Positions 45,504-54,088 of a stretch of DNA of 64,000 nucleotides are shown here, piece after piece (positions within the stretch are counted from its first letter, which is position 1; every line of letters starts with the position of its first letter). The notes under the pieces were generated by a model. The model was given only the letters and a program-made list of their open reading frames with translations, was not told the origin of the DNA and did not search any database. Origin of the DNA: Streptomyces albus subsp. albus (GTDB lineage: Bacteria > Actinomycetota > Actinomycetes > Streptomycetales > Streptomycetaceae); assembly GCF_000719865.1 (NCBI RefSeq), contig NZ_JOID01000018.1, positions 1 to 64,000 of the forward strand. The letters run 5' to 3'. The translations under genes were made by a program, and so were the position numbers.

Positions 45504-46754
45504 ATGCTGACTGAGCAGACCAACAGCGAGTTGGGCCGGCATCTGCTGACCATCCGAGGCGTCCAGTTCATCTTCGGCGCCCAGGGCGATCCCTTCGCCA
45601 TGATCCTTCGCGCCGGTGACGACGAGCCGCTCGGCCACGGGGCGCGTGCCCGTGAACTCGGCCTGCACGAGAGCAGCATCGGCGCGTGGGTCACCGGCGG
45701 CCGCGAACTCGGTGCTCGCATCCTCGGCGATGCGCGGTTCTCCCCGCGCCATGCCGAGGAGGGGTCCCAGCACCACCCGGGCGTCGACGTCTGGGAGAAC
45801 CCGCTGCTGTGCCACGTCGTCCCCCTCGATGACGCCCACCTCAACCTCGACCCGTCCGCATACCGGAAGCTGGCCGAGGCGGCGGCTCCGCTGCTGTCGG
45901 CCGAGGCGCTCGAGGCCCGGCTGCCGGAGATCGAGGCGGTCTACCGCGAGACGCTGGCCGCGAGGGGCGAACGGTTCGACCTGTACCGGGACTTCGCCGT
46001 CCCCGCCGCCCTGCGTGCGGTGGCCGACGTGCTCGGCCTGCCCGAGGAAACCCGCGAGCGCCTCGCCGACCTGCACGCCGGCCTCGCCACCGCCCTGGAC
46101 GCCGGGCACTGCCCGCAGCAGCTGGCGACCGCCCGGGCGCTGCTCACAGCCGTGACGGACCTGTCCGCCGAGCTGACCGGCCTGGTCGACGCCGGCCGCG
46201 CCACCGGCCTCGCCGCTCTCTCCGGCGCCTCGCCGCAGGACGCGGTCGCGATCGGGGCGCTCGCCGTGGTGGTGGGCGTCGAGGTCACCGCCACCGCCGT
46301 GTGCAACGCGGTGCAAGTCCTCCTGGACCACCCCGGGCAGTGGGAGCGGATCGGGCAGAGCCCGGAACTGGCCGGGGCTGCGGTCCGGGAGGCCCTGCGA
46401 CTGGCTCCGCCGCTCAGGTTCGAGAGCCGTATCGCGCGCGAGCGGATCGAGTTCGACGGCAAGACCGTCGAAGAGGGCCGGCGCGTGGTGGTGCTTGTCG
46501 ACGCGGCCAACCGCGACCCGGAGTCCTTCGCCGACCCGGACGCCTTTGTCCCCGACCGCGCCGACGGGGACCGTTCACTCACTCTCCTCGGCGGTCCCGC
46601 GGCGCCGGTCACCGAGGCGCTGGTCCGGGTCCAGACGGAAGCAGCGGTCCGCGTTCTCGCCGAGCTCCGGCCCGGCCTGCGCACGGGTGCCGAGGTGTTG
46701 CACCGCATGCGCTCGGCGGTGCTGCGCGGTGTCCTGCGCTTCCCGGTCGCATGA
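45504..46754 (+). CDS. heme-less cytochrome P450 homologue, DnrQ/EryCII/DesVIII-like glycosyltransferase partner
   Basis: A 416-residue protein with the P450 fold (REALRLAPPLRFESRIARE, ANRDPESFADPDAFVPDR) but no heme-binding cysteine: the region that should read FxxGxxxCxG is SLTLLGGPAAPVTEALVRV. Such proteins act as activators of their adjacent glycosyltransferase and do not oxidise substrates. GAGGA precedes the ATG. The gene is separated from the acyltransferase by 146 bases. Confidence 0.9.
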   Translation: MLTEQTNSELGRHLLTIRGVQFIFGAQGDPFAMILRAGDDEPLGHGARARELGLHESSIGAWVTGGRELGARILGDARFSPRHAEEGSQHHPGVDVWENPLLCHVVPLDDAHLNLDPSAYRKLAEAAAPLLSAEALEARLPEIEAVYRETLAARGERFDLYRDFAVPAALRAVADVLGLPEETRERLADLHAGLATALDAGHCPQQLATARALLTAVTDLSAELTGLVDAGRATGLAALSGASPQDAVAIGALAVVVGVEVTATAVCNAVQVLLDHPGQWERIGQSPELAGAAVREALRLAPPLRFESRIARERIEFDGKTVEEGRRVVVLVDAANRDPESFADPDAFVPDRADGDRSLTLLGGPAAPVTEALVRVQTEAAVRVLAELRPGLRTGAEVLHRMRSAVLRGVLRFPVA

Positions 46755-46788
46755 CCGGACCGAACATCACCAGGGGAGGAGCACCTCG

Positions 46789-48069
46789 GTGCGTGTACTG
46801 CTGACAGCCTTCGCACAGGACGCCCATCTCAACGGCATCGTCCCGCTCGCCTGGGCGCTGCGGACCGCCGGGCACGAGGTCCGGGTGGCCAGCCAGCCGG
46901 CCGCGGTCGAGAGCATCACCCGGGCCGGTCTGACGGCCGTTCCGGTGGGCGAGAACCACCGGATGGACGCCGTCATCCCCACCGTCGGTCCCGGGATGCT
47001 CATGCACCACATGGACCGCGACTACCTCGAGAACCGTCCGGAGCGGCTGAGCCTCGACTACCTGCGGGTGTCGAACGCGATACTGACGGCGACCTTCTAC
47101 GCGCAGATCAACAACGACACGATGATCGACGCGCTCGTCGACTACGCCCGGTTCTGGCAGCCGGACCTGGTGCTCTGGGAACCTTTCACCTTCGCCGGGG
47201 CCGTCGCCGCCAAGGCGACGGGAGCCGCCCACGCCCGGCTGCTGGCGTTCCCCGACCTCTTCGCCCACACCTATCTGACGCTGCGCCGCCGTCAGGCGGA
47301 ACTGCCCGGGGAGCTTCGCGACGACCCGTTGGAGGAATGGCTGGCGTACACCCTCGACCGGCACGGCGCGACGTTCGATCCCGACGTGATCACGGGACAG
47401 TGGTCGGTCGACCAGATGCCCCCCGGTGTGCGGATGGAGCTCGGTCTGCCGACGGTGCCCACGCGCTACGTGCCGTACAACGGGCCGGGCCCGGCCGTCG
47501 TACCGGACTGGCTGCGCCGGCCGCCGGAGCGCCGCCGCGTCTGCCTCACTCTCGGGCTCACCATCCGGGACACGGAGTTCCCCAACGCCGTCGACGTCAA
47601 CGACGTCTTCGCCTCGCTGGCCGACCTGGACGTCGAGGTGGTGGCGACGCTGAGCGAGCAGGAACTCGCCCAAGTGTCGCGGGTGCCGGACAACACCCGG
47701 GTAGTGGACCACGTGGCTCTGCTGGCCCTGTTGCCCACCTGCTCGGCGATCGTGCACCACGGCGGCGCGGGCACCTGGGCGACCGCCGCCGCGCACGGGG
47801 TGCCGCAGGTGGCGCTCGGCTGGATGTGGGACGCGATCTACCGGGCCCAGCGGGTGGAGGAGCTGGGCGCGGGGCTGCACCTGCACTCCGAGGGCCTGAC
47901 CGTCGACATCCTGCGCGACAAGCTCATGCGGGTGCTCGACGACCCCTCGTTCACGGCAGGGGCGCGGCGGTTGCGTCTGGCCATGCTGTCGGCGCCGAGT
48001 CCCAACGAAGTGGTGCCCACTCTGGAAAAACTGACGGCACGTCATCGATTGCCGGCCGCGGCGCGCTGA
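46789..48069 (+). CDS. macrolide/anthracycline-type glycosyltransferase, DnrS/DesVII-like
   Basis: A 426-residue GT-B enzyme of family GT1. The C-terminal nucleotide-sugar site shows HHGGAGTWATAAAHGVPQV followed by WMWDAIYRAQRVEELGAG. The N-terminal MRVLLTAFAQDAHLNGIVPLAWAL is typical for TDP-deoxysugar transferases. The GTG has GGGGAGGA nine bases upstream. The heme-less P450 homologue before it is probably its activator. The acceptor would be the polyketide aglycone. Confidence 0.93.
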   Translation: MRVLLTAFAQDAHLNGIVPLAWALRTAGHEVRVASQPAAVESITRAGLTAVPVGENHRMDAVIPTVGPGMLMHHMDRDYLENRPERLSLDYLRVSNAILTATFYAQINNDTMIDALVDYARFWQPDLVLWEPFTFAGAVAAKATGAAHARLLAFPDLFAHTYLTLRRRQAELPGELRDDPLEEWLAYTLDRHGATFDPDVITGQWSVDQMPPGVRMELGLPTVPTRYVPYNGPGPAVVPDWLRRPPERRRVCLTLGLTIRDTEFPNAVDVNDVFASLADLDVEVVATLSEQELAQVSRVPDNTRVVDHVALLALLPTCSAIVHHGGAGTWATAAAHGVPQVALGWMWDAIYRAQRVEELGAGLHLHSEGLTVDILRDKLMRVLDDPSFTAGARRLRLAMLSAPSPNEVVPTLEKLTARHRLPAAAR

Positions 48070-48090
48070 CGTGACGAGGACGGGAGAAGC

Positions 48091-49080
48091 GTGAACATCC
48101 TGGTGACCGGCGCGGCCGGCTTCATCGGCTCGCACTTCGTCAGAACACTGCTCGGCGGCGGATACCCCGGTCGCGAGGGGGACCGGGTGACCGTCGTGGA
48201 CAAGCTCACCTACGCGGGAACGCTGAACAACCTGCCCTCGCACCACCCGCGGCTGAACTTCGCGCACGGCGACATCTGCGACACCACACTGCTGGACAAG
48301 GTGTTCCCGGGCCACGACGCGGTGGTGCACTTCGCCGCCGAGTCGCATGTGGACCGTTCGGTGGAGGGGGCCGAAGCCTTTATCCGCACGAACGTGCTCG
48401 GCACGCAGACCCTGCTCGAAGCGGCGCTGCGGCACGGAACAGGCGTTTTCGTCCACATCTCCACGGACGAGACGTACGGCTCCATCGCCGAGGGGCGCTG
48501 GACGGAGGACGAGCCGCTGCTCCCCAACTCGCCGTACGCGGCGTCGAAGGCGGCGGCCGACCTGATCGCCCGGTCGTACTGGCGCACCCACGGTCTCGAC
48601 GTGCGCATCACCCGCTGTGCCAACAACTACGGCCCCGGCCAGCACCCCGAGAAACTGGTCCCGCTGTTCGTCACCCGGCTCCTCGACGGACGGCCGGTCC
48701 CGCTGTACGGGGACGGCTCGAACCTGCGGGAGTGGCTGCACGTCGACGACCACTGCCGTGCGGTGCGACTGGTGCTGGACGGGGGCCGGCCGGGGGAGGT
48801 CTACAACATCGGCGGCGGCACCCACCTGACCAACAAGGAGATGACCGGCCGCCTCCTCGCGCTGTGCGGTCGCGACTGGGACCTCGTGCAGCGGGTCCAG
48901 GACCGCAAGGGACACGACTTCCGGTACGCCGTGGACGACACGAAGATCCGCCGCGAACTGGGTTACGAGCCGCGCTGGTCGCTGGCGGACGGGCTGCGCG
49001 AGACGGTCGAGTGGTACGCCGCTCACCGTGCCCACTGGGACGCCCGAGGGGAGGATGCCGACGGGGGTGCTAAAACTTGA
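48091..49080 (+). CDS. dTDP-glucose 4,6-dehydratase
   Basis: A 329-residue short-chain dehydrogenase with the NAD-binding GAAGFIGSH, the STDETYGS triad region and YAASK, plus RCANNYGPGQHPEKLVPLF. It makes dTDP-4-keto-6-deoxyglucose, the precursor of all 6-deoxysugars. It is the only deoxysugar gene in the window. Its last codons overlap operator site 4 of the exporter genes. Confidence 0.95.
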   Translation: MNILVTGAAGFIGSHFVRTLLGGGYPGREGDRVTVVDKLTYAGTLNNLPSHHPRLNFAHGDICDTTLLDKVFPGHDAVVHFAAESHVDRSVEGAEAFIRTNVLGTQTLLEAALRHGTGVFVHISTDETYGSIAEGRWTEDEPLLPNSPYAASKAAADLIARSYWRTHGLDVRITRCANNYGPGQHPEKLVPLFVTRLLDGRPVPLYGDGSNLREWLHVDDHCRAVRLVLDGGRPGEVYNIGGGTHLTNKEMTGRLLALCGRDWDLVQRVQDRKGHDFRYAVDDTKIRRELGYEPRWSLADGLRETVEWYAAHRAHWDARGEDADGGAKT

Positions 49081-49128
49081 ATATCCGGCCCCCCCTCACT
49101 ATGCTCGCCGGGTACCCAAATTTGAGCA
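49068..49128 (+). promoter_or_regulatory. exporter promoter flanked by two PadR-type operator candidates (sites 3 and 4)
   Basis: TTGAAT (49077-49082) and TATGCT (49100-49105) form a promoter with exactly 17 bases between. Site 4, TGCTAAAACTTGAATA (49068-49083; its complement is TATTCAAGTTTTAGCA), covers the -35 element; site 3, TACCCAAATTTGAGCA (49113-49128), lies at the expected transcription start. The layout is that of a repressed promoter. Confidence 0.75.
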
Positions 49129-49147
49129 CCCGAAAGAAGGGGTGGGC

Positions 49148-50137
49148 ATGGGCGGCGCCGACCTGGTGATCCAGACCGAAGCTCTGAAGAAGAAATACGG
49201 CGACAAGGAGGCCCTCGCGGGACTCGACCTGGAGGTACCCCGAGGCGTCGTCTACGGGCTTCTCGGCCCGAACGGCGCCGGAAAGACAACCGCGGTCCGC
49301 ATCCTCTCCACCCTGCTGAAGTGCGACGAGGGAATGGCCCGGGTCGCAGGCTACGACGTCGCCACCCAGTCGGCCCAGGTCCGCTACAGCATCGGACTCC
49401 TCGGTCAGCACGCGGCGGTGGACGAGGATCTGAGTGGACGTCAGAACCTTGTGATGTTCGGGCGCTTATACCATATCGGCAAGCGCAACGCGCAGAGCCG
49501 GGCCGACGAGCTGCTGGAGCGCTTCGGCCTGGCCGACGCCGCCGGCAAGCCGGCCAAGCAGTACTCCGGCGGTATGCGGCGGCGGCTCGACCTCGCCGCC
49601 AGCCTCATCCTGGCCCCGTCCGTGCTGTTCCTCGACGAGCCCACCACCGGGCTCGACCCGCGGGGCCGCAACGATGTCTGGGAGTCCGTCCGCGGCCTGG
49701 TCGCCGAGGGCCGCACCGTCCTGCTGACCACCCAGTACCTCGAGGAGGCCGACCAACTGGCCGACCGGATCGCCCTCATCGACAACGGCAGGGTCGTCGA
49801 GTCCGGCACTCCCGACCAGCTCAAGAACAAGATCGGCGGCGACCGGATCGATGTCGTGCTCCGCCGGTCCCACGACATCGAGCGCGCCGCCCGCGTGATC
49901 GGCGCCCTGCTGCGCTCCGAGCCCGAGACGGACGCCGACAACCGGCGCGTCAGCGTCGTCGTCGCCAACCGGGTCGCCGCCCTCACCGCCGTGACCCGCG
50001 AGCTTGACGACGCCGGCATCGAGGCCGAGGACATCGCCCTGCGCAGGCCGACACTCGACGAGGTGTTCCTGAACCTGACCGGAAACGGGGCGGCCACGTC
50101 CGCCGAGCCGAGCCTCAAGGAGGTCGCCCAGTCATGA
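49148..50137 (+). CDS. ABC exporter ATPase, DrrA-like
   Basis: A 329-residue ATPase with Walker A GPNGAGKTTAV, signature YSGGMRRRLDLA, Walker B VLFLDEPTTGLDP and the DrrA-type C-terminal extension; DrrA of S. peucetius has nearly the same length. GAAGG seven bases before the ATG. With the next gene it would export the pathway product and give self-resistance. It is controlled by a promoter overlaid with two PadR-type palindromes. Confidence 0.94.
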   Translation: MGGADLVIQTEALKKKYGDKEALAGLDLEVPRGVVYGLLGPNGAGKTTAVRILSTLLKCDEGMARVAGYDVATQSAQVRYSIGLLGQHAAVDEDLSGRQNLVMFGRLYHIGKRNAQSRADELLERFGLADAAGKPAKQYSGGMRRRLDLAASLILAPSVLFLDEPTTGLDPRGRNDVWESVRGLVAEGRTVLLTTQYLEEADQLADRIALIDNGRVVESGTPDQLKNKIGGDRIDVVLRRSHDIERAARVIGALLRSEPETDADNRRVSVVVANRVAALTAVTRELDDAGIEAEDIALRRPTLDEVFLNLTGNGAATSAEPSLKEVAQS

Positions 50138-50964
50138 CCGCGATCATCGCGCCCGAACCGCCCAGGAACCCACTGGCCAAACTGGGCTGGGTCCTCGCGG
50201 ACTCCTGGACGCTCACCCTCCGCGGACTGTCCCACTGGGCCCGCAACCCCACCCAGATCCTGGCCGGCCTCGCGTTCCCGATCCTGATGGTGCTGCTGTT
50301 CGGCGGCATCTTCGGCAGCGGCATGCAGGTCGAGGGCGGCGGGGACTACATGGAGTTCCTGATGCCCGGCATGTTCGTCATGTCGATGGCCTTCGGTATC
50401 GGCGAGACCATGGCCGGCGTCACCGCCGACGCCTCCAAGGGCGTCACCGACCGGTTCCGCTCCATGCCCATGTCCGCCGCATCGGTGGTCATCGGGCAGA
50501 GCATCGTCAACATGCTGTACAGCACCGTGGTCCTGATGATCCTCATGGGCTGCGGGGTCATCGCCGGGTGGGGCTGGAACGACGGGATCGGGCAGGCGCT
50601 GGGCGCCTTCGCGCTGCTGCTGCTGCTCCGGTTCGCCCTGCTGTGGGTCGGCATCTACCTCGGGCTGATCATCAGCACCCCGGAGGCGGCCTCCGCCGTC
50701 TACACCCTGCTCTTCCCGCTCGGCATCGTCGCCAACACCTTCGCCTCCCCGGAGATGATGCCGGGCTGGCTGGCGACGATCGCCGAGTGGAACCCGCTGT
50801 CGTCGACCGCCCACGCCACCCGTGAGTTGTTCGGCAACCCGGGTGTGGGGGGCACCTCGTGGATCGCCGAACACGCGATGTTCATGTCGTTCGTCTGGCC
50901 GCTCGCGATCTTCCTGGTGTTCTTCCCGCTGGCCGTCCGCAAGTACCGCGCCCTGAGCCGGTAG
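50134..50964 (+). CDS. ABC exporter permease, DrrB-like
   Basis: A 276-residue permease with six spans and the ABC-2 signature (FASPEMMPGWLATIAEWNPLS). It overlaps the ATPase gene by four bases. It forms the membrane channel of the exporter. A strong terminator follows the stop. Confidence 0.94.
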   Translation: MTAIIAPEPPRNPLAKLGWVLADSWTLTLRGLSHWARNPTQILAGLAFPILMVLLFGGIFGSGMQVEGGGDYMEFLMPGMFVMSMAFGIGETMAGVTADASKGVTDRFRSMPMSAASVVIGQSIVNMLYSTVVLMILMGCGVIAGWGWNDGIGQALGAFALLLLLRFALLWVGIYLGLIISTPEAASAVYTLLFPLGIVANTFASPEMMPGWLATIAEWNPLSSTAHATRELFGNPGVGGTSWIAEHAMFMSFVWPLAIFLVFFPLAVRKYRALSR

Positions 50965-50979
50965 GGACGGCCCCGTGCC

Positions 50980-51021
50980 GGGGTGTGAGCCGGTTACATC
51001 CCCCGGGCCGGCTCACACCCC
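50980..51021 (+). terminator. 14-bp perfect hairpin terminator after the exporter genes
   Basis: GGGGTGTGAGCCGG (50980-50993) pairs perfectly with CCGGCTCACACCCC (51008-51021) around a 14-base loop, 15 bases after the permease stop. Confidence 0.8.
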
Positions 51022-51124
51022 CCAGCCCGCCCGCCACCCGGCGGGCGACTCGTCGAGCGGCGCGCGAGGTTCCCGCGAAGCGATGTCGACCACGTCCGGA
51101 GCGGCCGAACCTAGCGTGCATCGC

Positions 51125-51607
51125 ATGACCCTCTTCGACATCGACATCGCGGAACTGAACGGCCCGGCCGACCTGTTGTCCCGGCACCGCGGCCGAACCC
51201 TGGTCATCGTCAACGTCGCCTCCCGCTGCGCCCTGGCCGGCCAGTACGCCGGACTGGAGACGCTCGCCCGCCGTCACCGCGAGGACGGGCTGAGCGTCAT
51301 CGGAGTGCCCTGCAACCAGTTCGGCGAGCAGGAGCCGGGCACCCCGGAGGAGATCGCCGACTTCTGCTCCGTCCAGCAGATCTCGTTCCCGCTCACCGAG
51401 AAGACCGACGTCAACGGAGCGGACCGGCACCCCCTCTACGCAGCCCTGACCTCCTTCGCCGACGCGGAGGGCCACACCGGAGACGTGCGCTGGAACTTCG
51501 AGAAGTTCCTCGTCTCGTCCGCCGGCGCATGCGTGGGGCGCTTCGGCCCCACGGTCGACCCGCAGGACCCCGAACTCCTGCGCGCCGTACGCGCGCAGTT
51601 GCACTGA
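51125..51607 (+). CDS. glutathione peroxidase-family (thioredoxin-type) peroxidase
   Basis: A 160-residue protein with peroxidatic Cys35 (NVASRCALAGQYAGLE), Gln65 (CNQFGEQEPG) and Trp123-Asn124 (WNFEKF), the conserved catalytic set, plus a possible resolving Cys81. It reduces hydroperoxides, using thioredoxin or mycothiol in actinobacteria. A TAGCGT -10-like element lies upstream. Its place between exporter and UvrA-like gene suggests protection from redox-cycling quinones, which is inference. Confidence 0.92.
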   Translation: MTLFDIDIAELNGPADLLSRHRGRTLVIVNVASRCALAGQYAGLETLARRHREDGLSVIGVPCNQFGEQEPGTPEEIADFCSVQQISFPLTEKTDVNGADRHPLYAALTSFADAEGHTGDVRWNFEKFLVSSAGACVGRFGPTVDPQDPELLRAVRAQLH

Positions 51608-51660
51608 GTCTGTCGAGTCTCAGCTCCTCGACGACTCACACGATGCAGAGAGGATGATTT

Positions 51661-53946
51661 GTGAACCAGACGCCGGTTACCACAACCGACAAGGGCATTC
51701 AGGTCGTCGGTGCCCGAGAGAACAACCTGAAGGATGTCTCCCTCGTCATCCCCAAGAACCGGATCACAGTCTTCGTCGGCGTCTCCGGCTCCGGAAAGTC
51801 CTCCCTGGTCTTCGACACCGTCGCCGTGGAGGCCCAGCGGCAGCTCAATGCCACCTTCCCCTGGAACATCCGGCACGACCTGCCCAAGTTCGAACGCCCG
51901 CACGTGGACGCGGTCACCAGGCTGACCACCCCGGTGGTCGTCGACCAGCGGCCCCTGGGCGGCAACGCCCGTTCCACCGTCGGCACCGTCACCGACGTCT
52001 ACACCGTGATGCGTGTGCTGTTCGCCAACCACGGCAACGACGGCCTCGGCCAGACCTGGCTCTACTCCTTCAACGACCCCAAGGGCATGTGCCCGGAGTG
52101 CGAGGGCCTCGGCCGCGCCCGGCGCCCCAATCCGGAACTCATGACCGACCTCGGCAAGTCGATCGCCGAGGGCGCCATCCTCCTCCCCGGTTACACCGTC
52201 GGCAGCGCGAACTGGCAGTTCTACGCCAACTATGAGCGCCTCGACGTCGACAAGAAGCTGGCCGACTACACGGACGAGGAGATGCACACCCTGCTGCACG
52301 GCAGCAGCGGCACGGTCGAGGTGACCTACCCCAACGGCAACGTGCTGGCCCTGCGCTACGAGGGCCTGGTGGACAGTTTTGTCCGCCGCCACCTCAAGCG
52401 GGACACGGGGGGCATGAGCAAGGCCGCCCGCGACAAGGTGGCCGAGTTCTTCACCGAGGGCGTCTGCCCCACGTGCGAGGGCGCCCGGCTCAACCAGAAG
52501 GCGCTCGCTACCCGTATCGACGGCCACAACATCGCCGACTGGTGCCAGATGCAGGTCAGCGACCTCATCGGGGTGGTCGCCGCGCTCCGGGAGCGGCTCG
52601 ACACGCCGCTCGTCACCACCATCATCGAGACCCTGGAGCAGATCCAGGCCATCGGCCTCGGCTACCTCACGCTCGACCGGGCCACCTCCACGCTCTCGGG
52701 CGGCGAGGGCCAGCGGCTCAAGCTCGTCAACCACCTCGGCAGCGAACTGACCGGCCTGACCTATATCTTCGACGAGCCCAGCGTCGGCCTGCACCCCCGG
52801 GACGTCAGCCGGCTCAACAACCTGCTGCGCGCACTGCGCGACAAGGGCAACACGGTCCTCGTCGTGGAGCACGATCCCGACGTCATGGCGGTCGCCGACC
52901 ACGTCGTGGAGATCGGGCCGCGGGCCGGCGTGCACGGCGGGACCATCGTCTTCGAGGGTGCCTACGAGGAGCTCCGCGTCACCGACACGCTGACCGGACA
53001 GGGGCTGCGGCGCACCGGCGGGATCAAGGAGACACCCCGTGCGTGGGGCCGGACCCTCCCGATCCGGAACGCGACGGTGAACAACCTGAAGGACGTCTCC
53101 ACCGAGATTCCGACCGGGGTCCTCACGGCCGTCACCGGCGTGGCCGGCGCGGGCAAGAGCTCCCTGATCGCCCAGGCCTTCCGCGCCCAGTACCCGGGGT
53201 CCGTCTTCGTCGACCAGTCGCCCATCCCGCGGTCCTCGCGGTCCACCCCGGCGAGCTACCTCAAGCTGATGGACCCGATCCGCAAGCTCTTCGCCAAGGC
53301 CAGTGGCGAGGACGCCAGTCTCTTCAGCTTCAACTCCAAGGGCGCCTGCGAGGAGTGCGAAGGCCGCGGCCTGCTCATCACCGAGGTCGCCTACATGGAC
53401 CCGGTCACCACGCACTGCGAGGTCTGCGAGGGCCGCCGCTTCAAGGAGTCGGTGCTCCAGCACCGGGTGCGCGGCAAGAACATCGCGGACGTCCTGGCGA
53501 TGTCCGCCGAGGAGGCGGGGGACTTCTTCCTCTCGGGGCCGCTGCGCGCCAAGGCCAACGCCCTGATCGAGACCGGCATCGGCTACCTCGGACTCGGCCA
53601 GTCGCTGGCCACCCTGTCCGGCGGTGAACGGCAGCGGCTCAAGCTCGCGGACCGGCTCTCCGGCTCGGGGACGGTCTACATCCTCGACGAGCCGACCACC
53701 GGCCTCCACCTGTCCGACATCGACAACCTCGTCGGCCTGCTGAACCGGATCGTCGACCGGGGCAACACCGTCATCGTCATCGAGCATGACCTGGCCGTGA
53801 TCTCCCAGGCCGACTGGGTCATCGACCTCGGGCCCGAGGGCGGCAACACCGGCGGCGAGATCGTCTTCACGGGGACCCCGGCCGAACTGGCACTGGCCGT
53901 CCACTCGCACACCGGTCAGCACCTGAGTCTGTACCTCGACCGGTAG
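51661..53946 (+). CDS. UvrA-like excision ATPase paralogue, DrrC-type self-resistance protein
   Basis: A 761-residue protein, shorter than UvrA (about 950) and near DrrC in size. Two ABC modules: Walker A GVSGSGKSSLVFDT and GVAGAGKSSLIAQAF, signatures LSGGEGQRLKL and LSGGERQRLKL, with CxxC zinc pairs at CPECEGLG, CPTCEGAR, CEECEGRG and CEVCEGRRF. The UvrB-binding part of UvrA is missing. DrrC-like proteins bind DNA and remove intercalated anthracycline, so this predicts a DNA-intercalating product. GTG start. Confidence 0.93.
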   Translation: MNQTPVTTTDKGIQVVGARENNLKDVSLVIPKNRITVFVGVSGSGKSSLVFDTVAVEAQRQLNATFPWNIRHDLPKFERPHVDAVTRLTTPVVVDQRPLGGNARSTVGTVTDVYTVMRVLFANHGNDGLGQTWLYSFNDPKGMCPECEGLGRARRPNPELMTDLGKSIAEGAILLPGYTVGSANWQFYANYERLDVDKKLADYTDEEMHTLLHGSSGTVEVTYPNGNVLALRYEGLVDSFVRRHLKRDTGGMSKAARDKVAEFFTEGVCPTCEGARLNQKALATRIDGHNIADWCQMQVSDLIGVVAALRERLDTPLVTTIIETLEQIQAIGLGYLTLDRATSTLSGGEGQRLKLVNHLGSELTGLTYIFDEPSVGLHPRDVSRLNNLLRALRDKGNTVLVVEHDPDVMAVADHVVEIGPRAGVHGGTIVFEGAYEELRVTDTLTGQGLRRTGGIKETPRAWGRTLPIRNATVNNLKDVSTEIPTGVLTAVTGVAGAGKSSLIAQAFRAQYPGSVFVDQSPIPRSSRSTPASYLKLMDPIRKLFAKASGEDASLFSFNSKGACEECEGRGLLITEVAYMDPVTTHCEVCEGRRFKESVLQHRVRGKNIADVLAMSAEEAGDFFLSGPLRAKANALIETGIGYLGLGQSLATLSGGERQRLKLADRLSGSGTVYILDEPTTGLHLSDIDNLVGLLNRIVDRGNTVIVIEHDLAVISQADWVIDLGPEGGNTGGEIVFTGTPAELALAVHSHTGQHLSLYLDR

Positions 53947-53991
53947 AGGAGTCCCGCCCAGGCCGTCGCCACAGGCCCGTTGCGCAGAACC

Positions 53992-54016
53992 CTTGCGGAC
54001 AGAAACTGTCCGCGAG
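53992..54016. promoter_or_regulatory. 25-bp palindromic operator candidate upstream of DinB gene
   Basis: GCGGACAG (53995-54002) and CTGTCCGC (54006-54013) are perfect arms around AAA; outer bases extend the symmetry with one mismatch. A TAGCGT -10-like element follows. The form is typical of TetR- or PadR-type operators, and the truncated padR downstream may once have been its partner. Confidence 0.6.
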
Positions 54017-54088
54017 GGTCCGTAGCGTGGTCGGTGTCAGACAGCAGGGCCCCCGACGCGGGGGCCGAGTGGGCGAAAGGCGGCGGTC

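Noticed and set aside
46609..49035. 808-codon antisense frame over the glycosyltransferase and dehydratase genes
   Set aside because: It is antisense to two well-supported genes, has no domain signature and shows the composition of a shadow of high-GC coding DNA.
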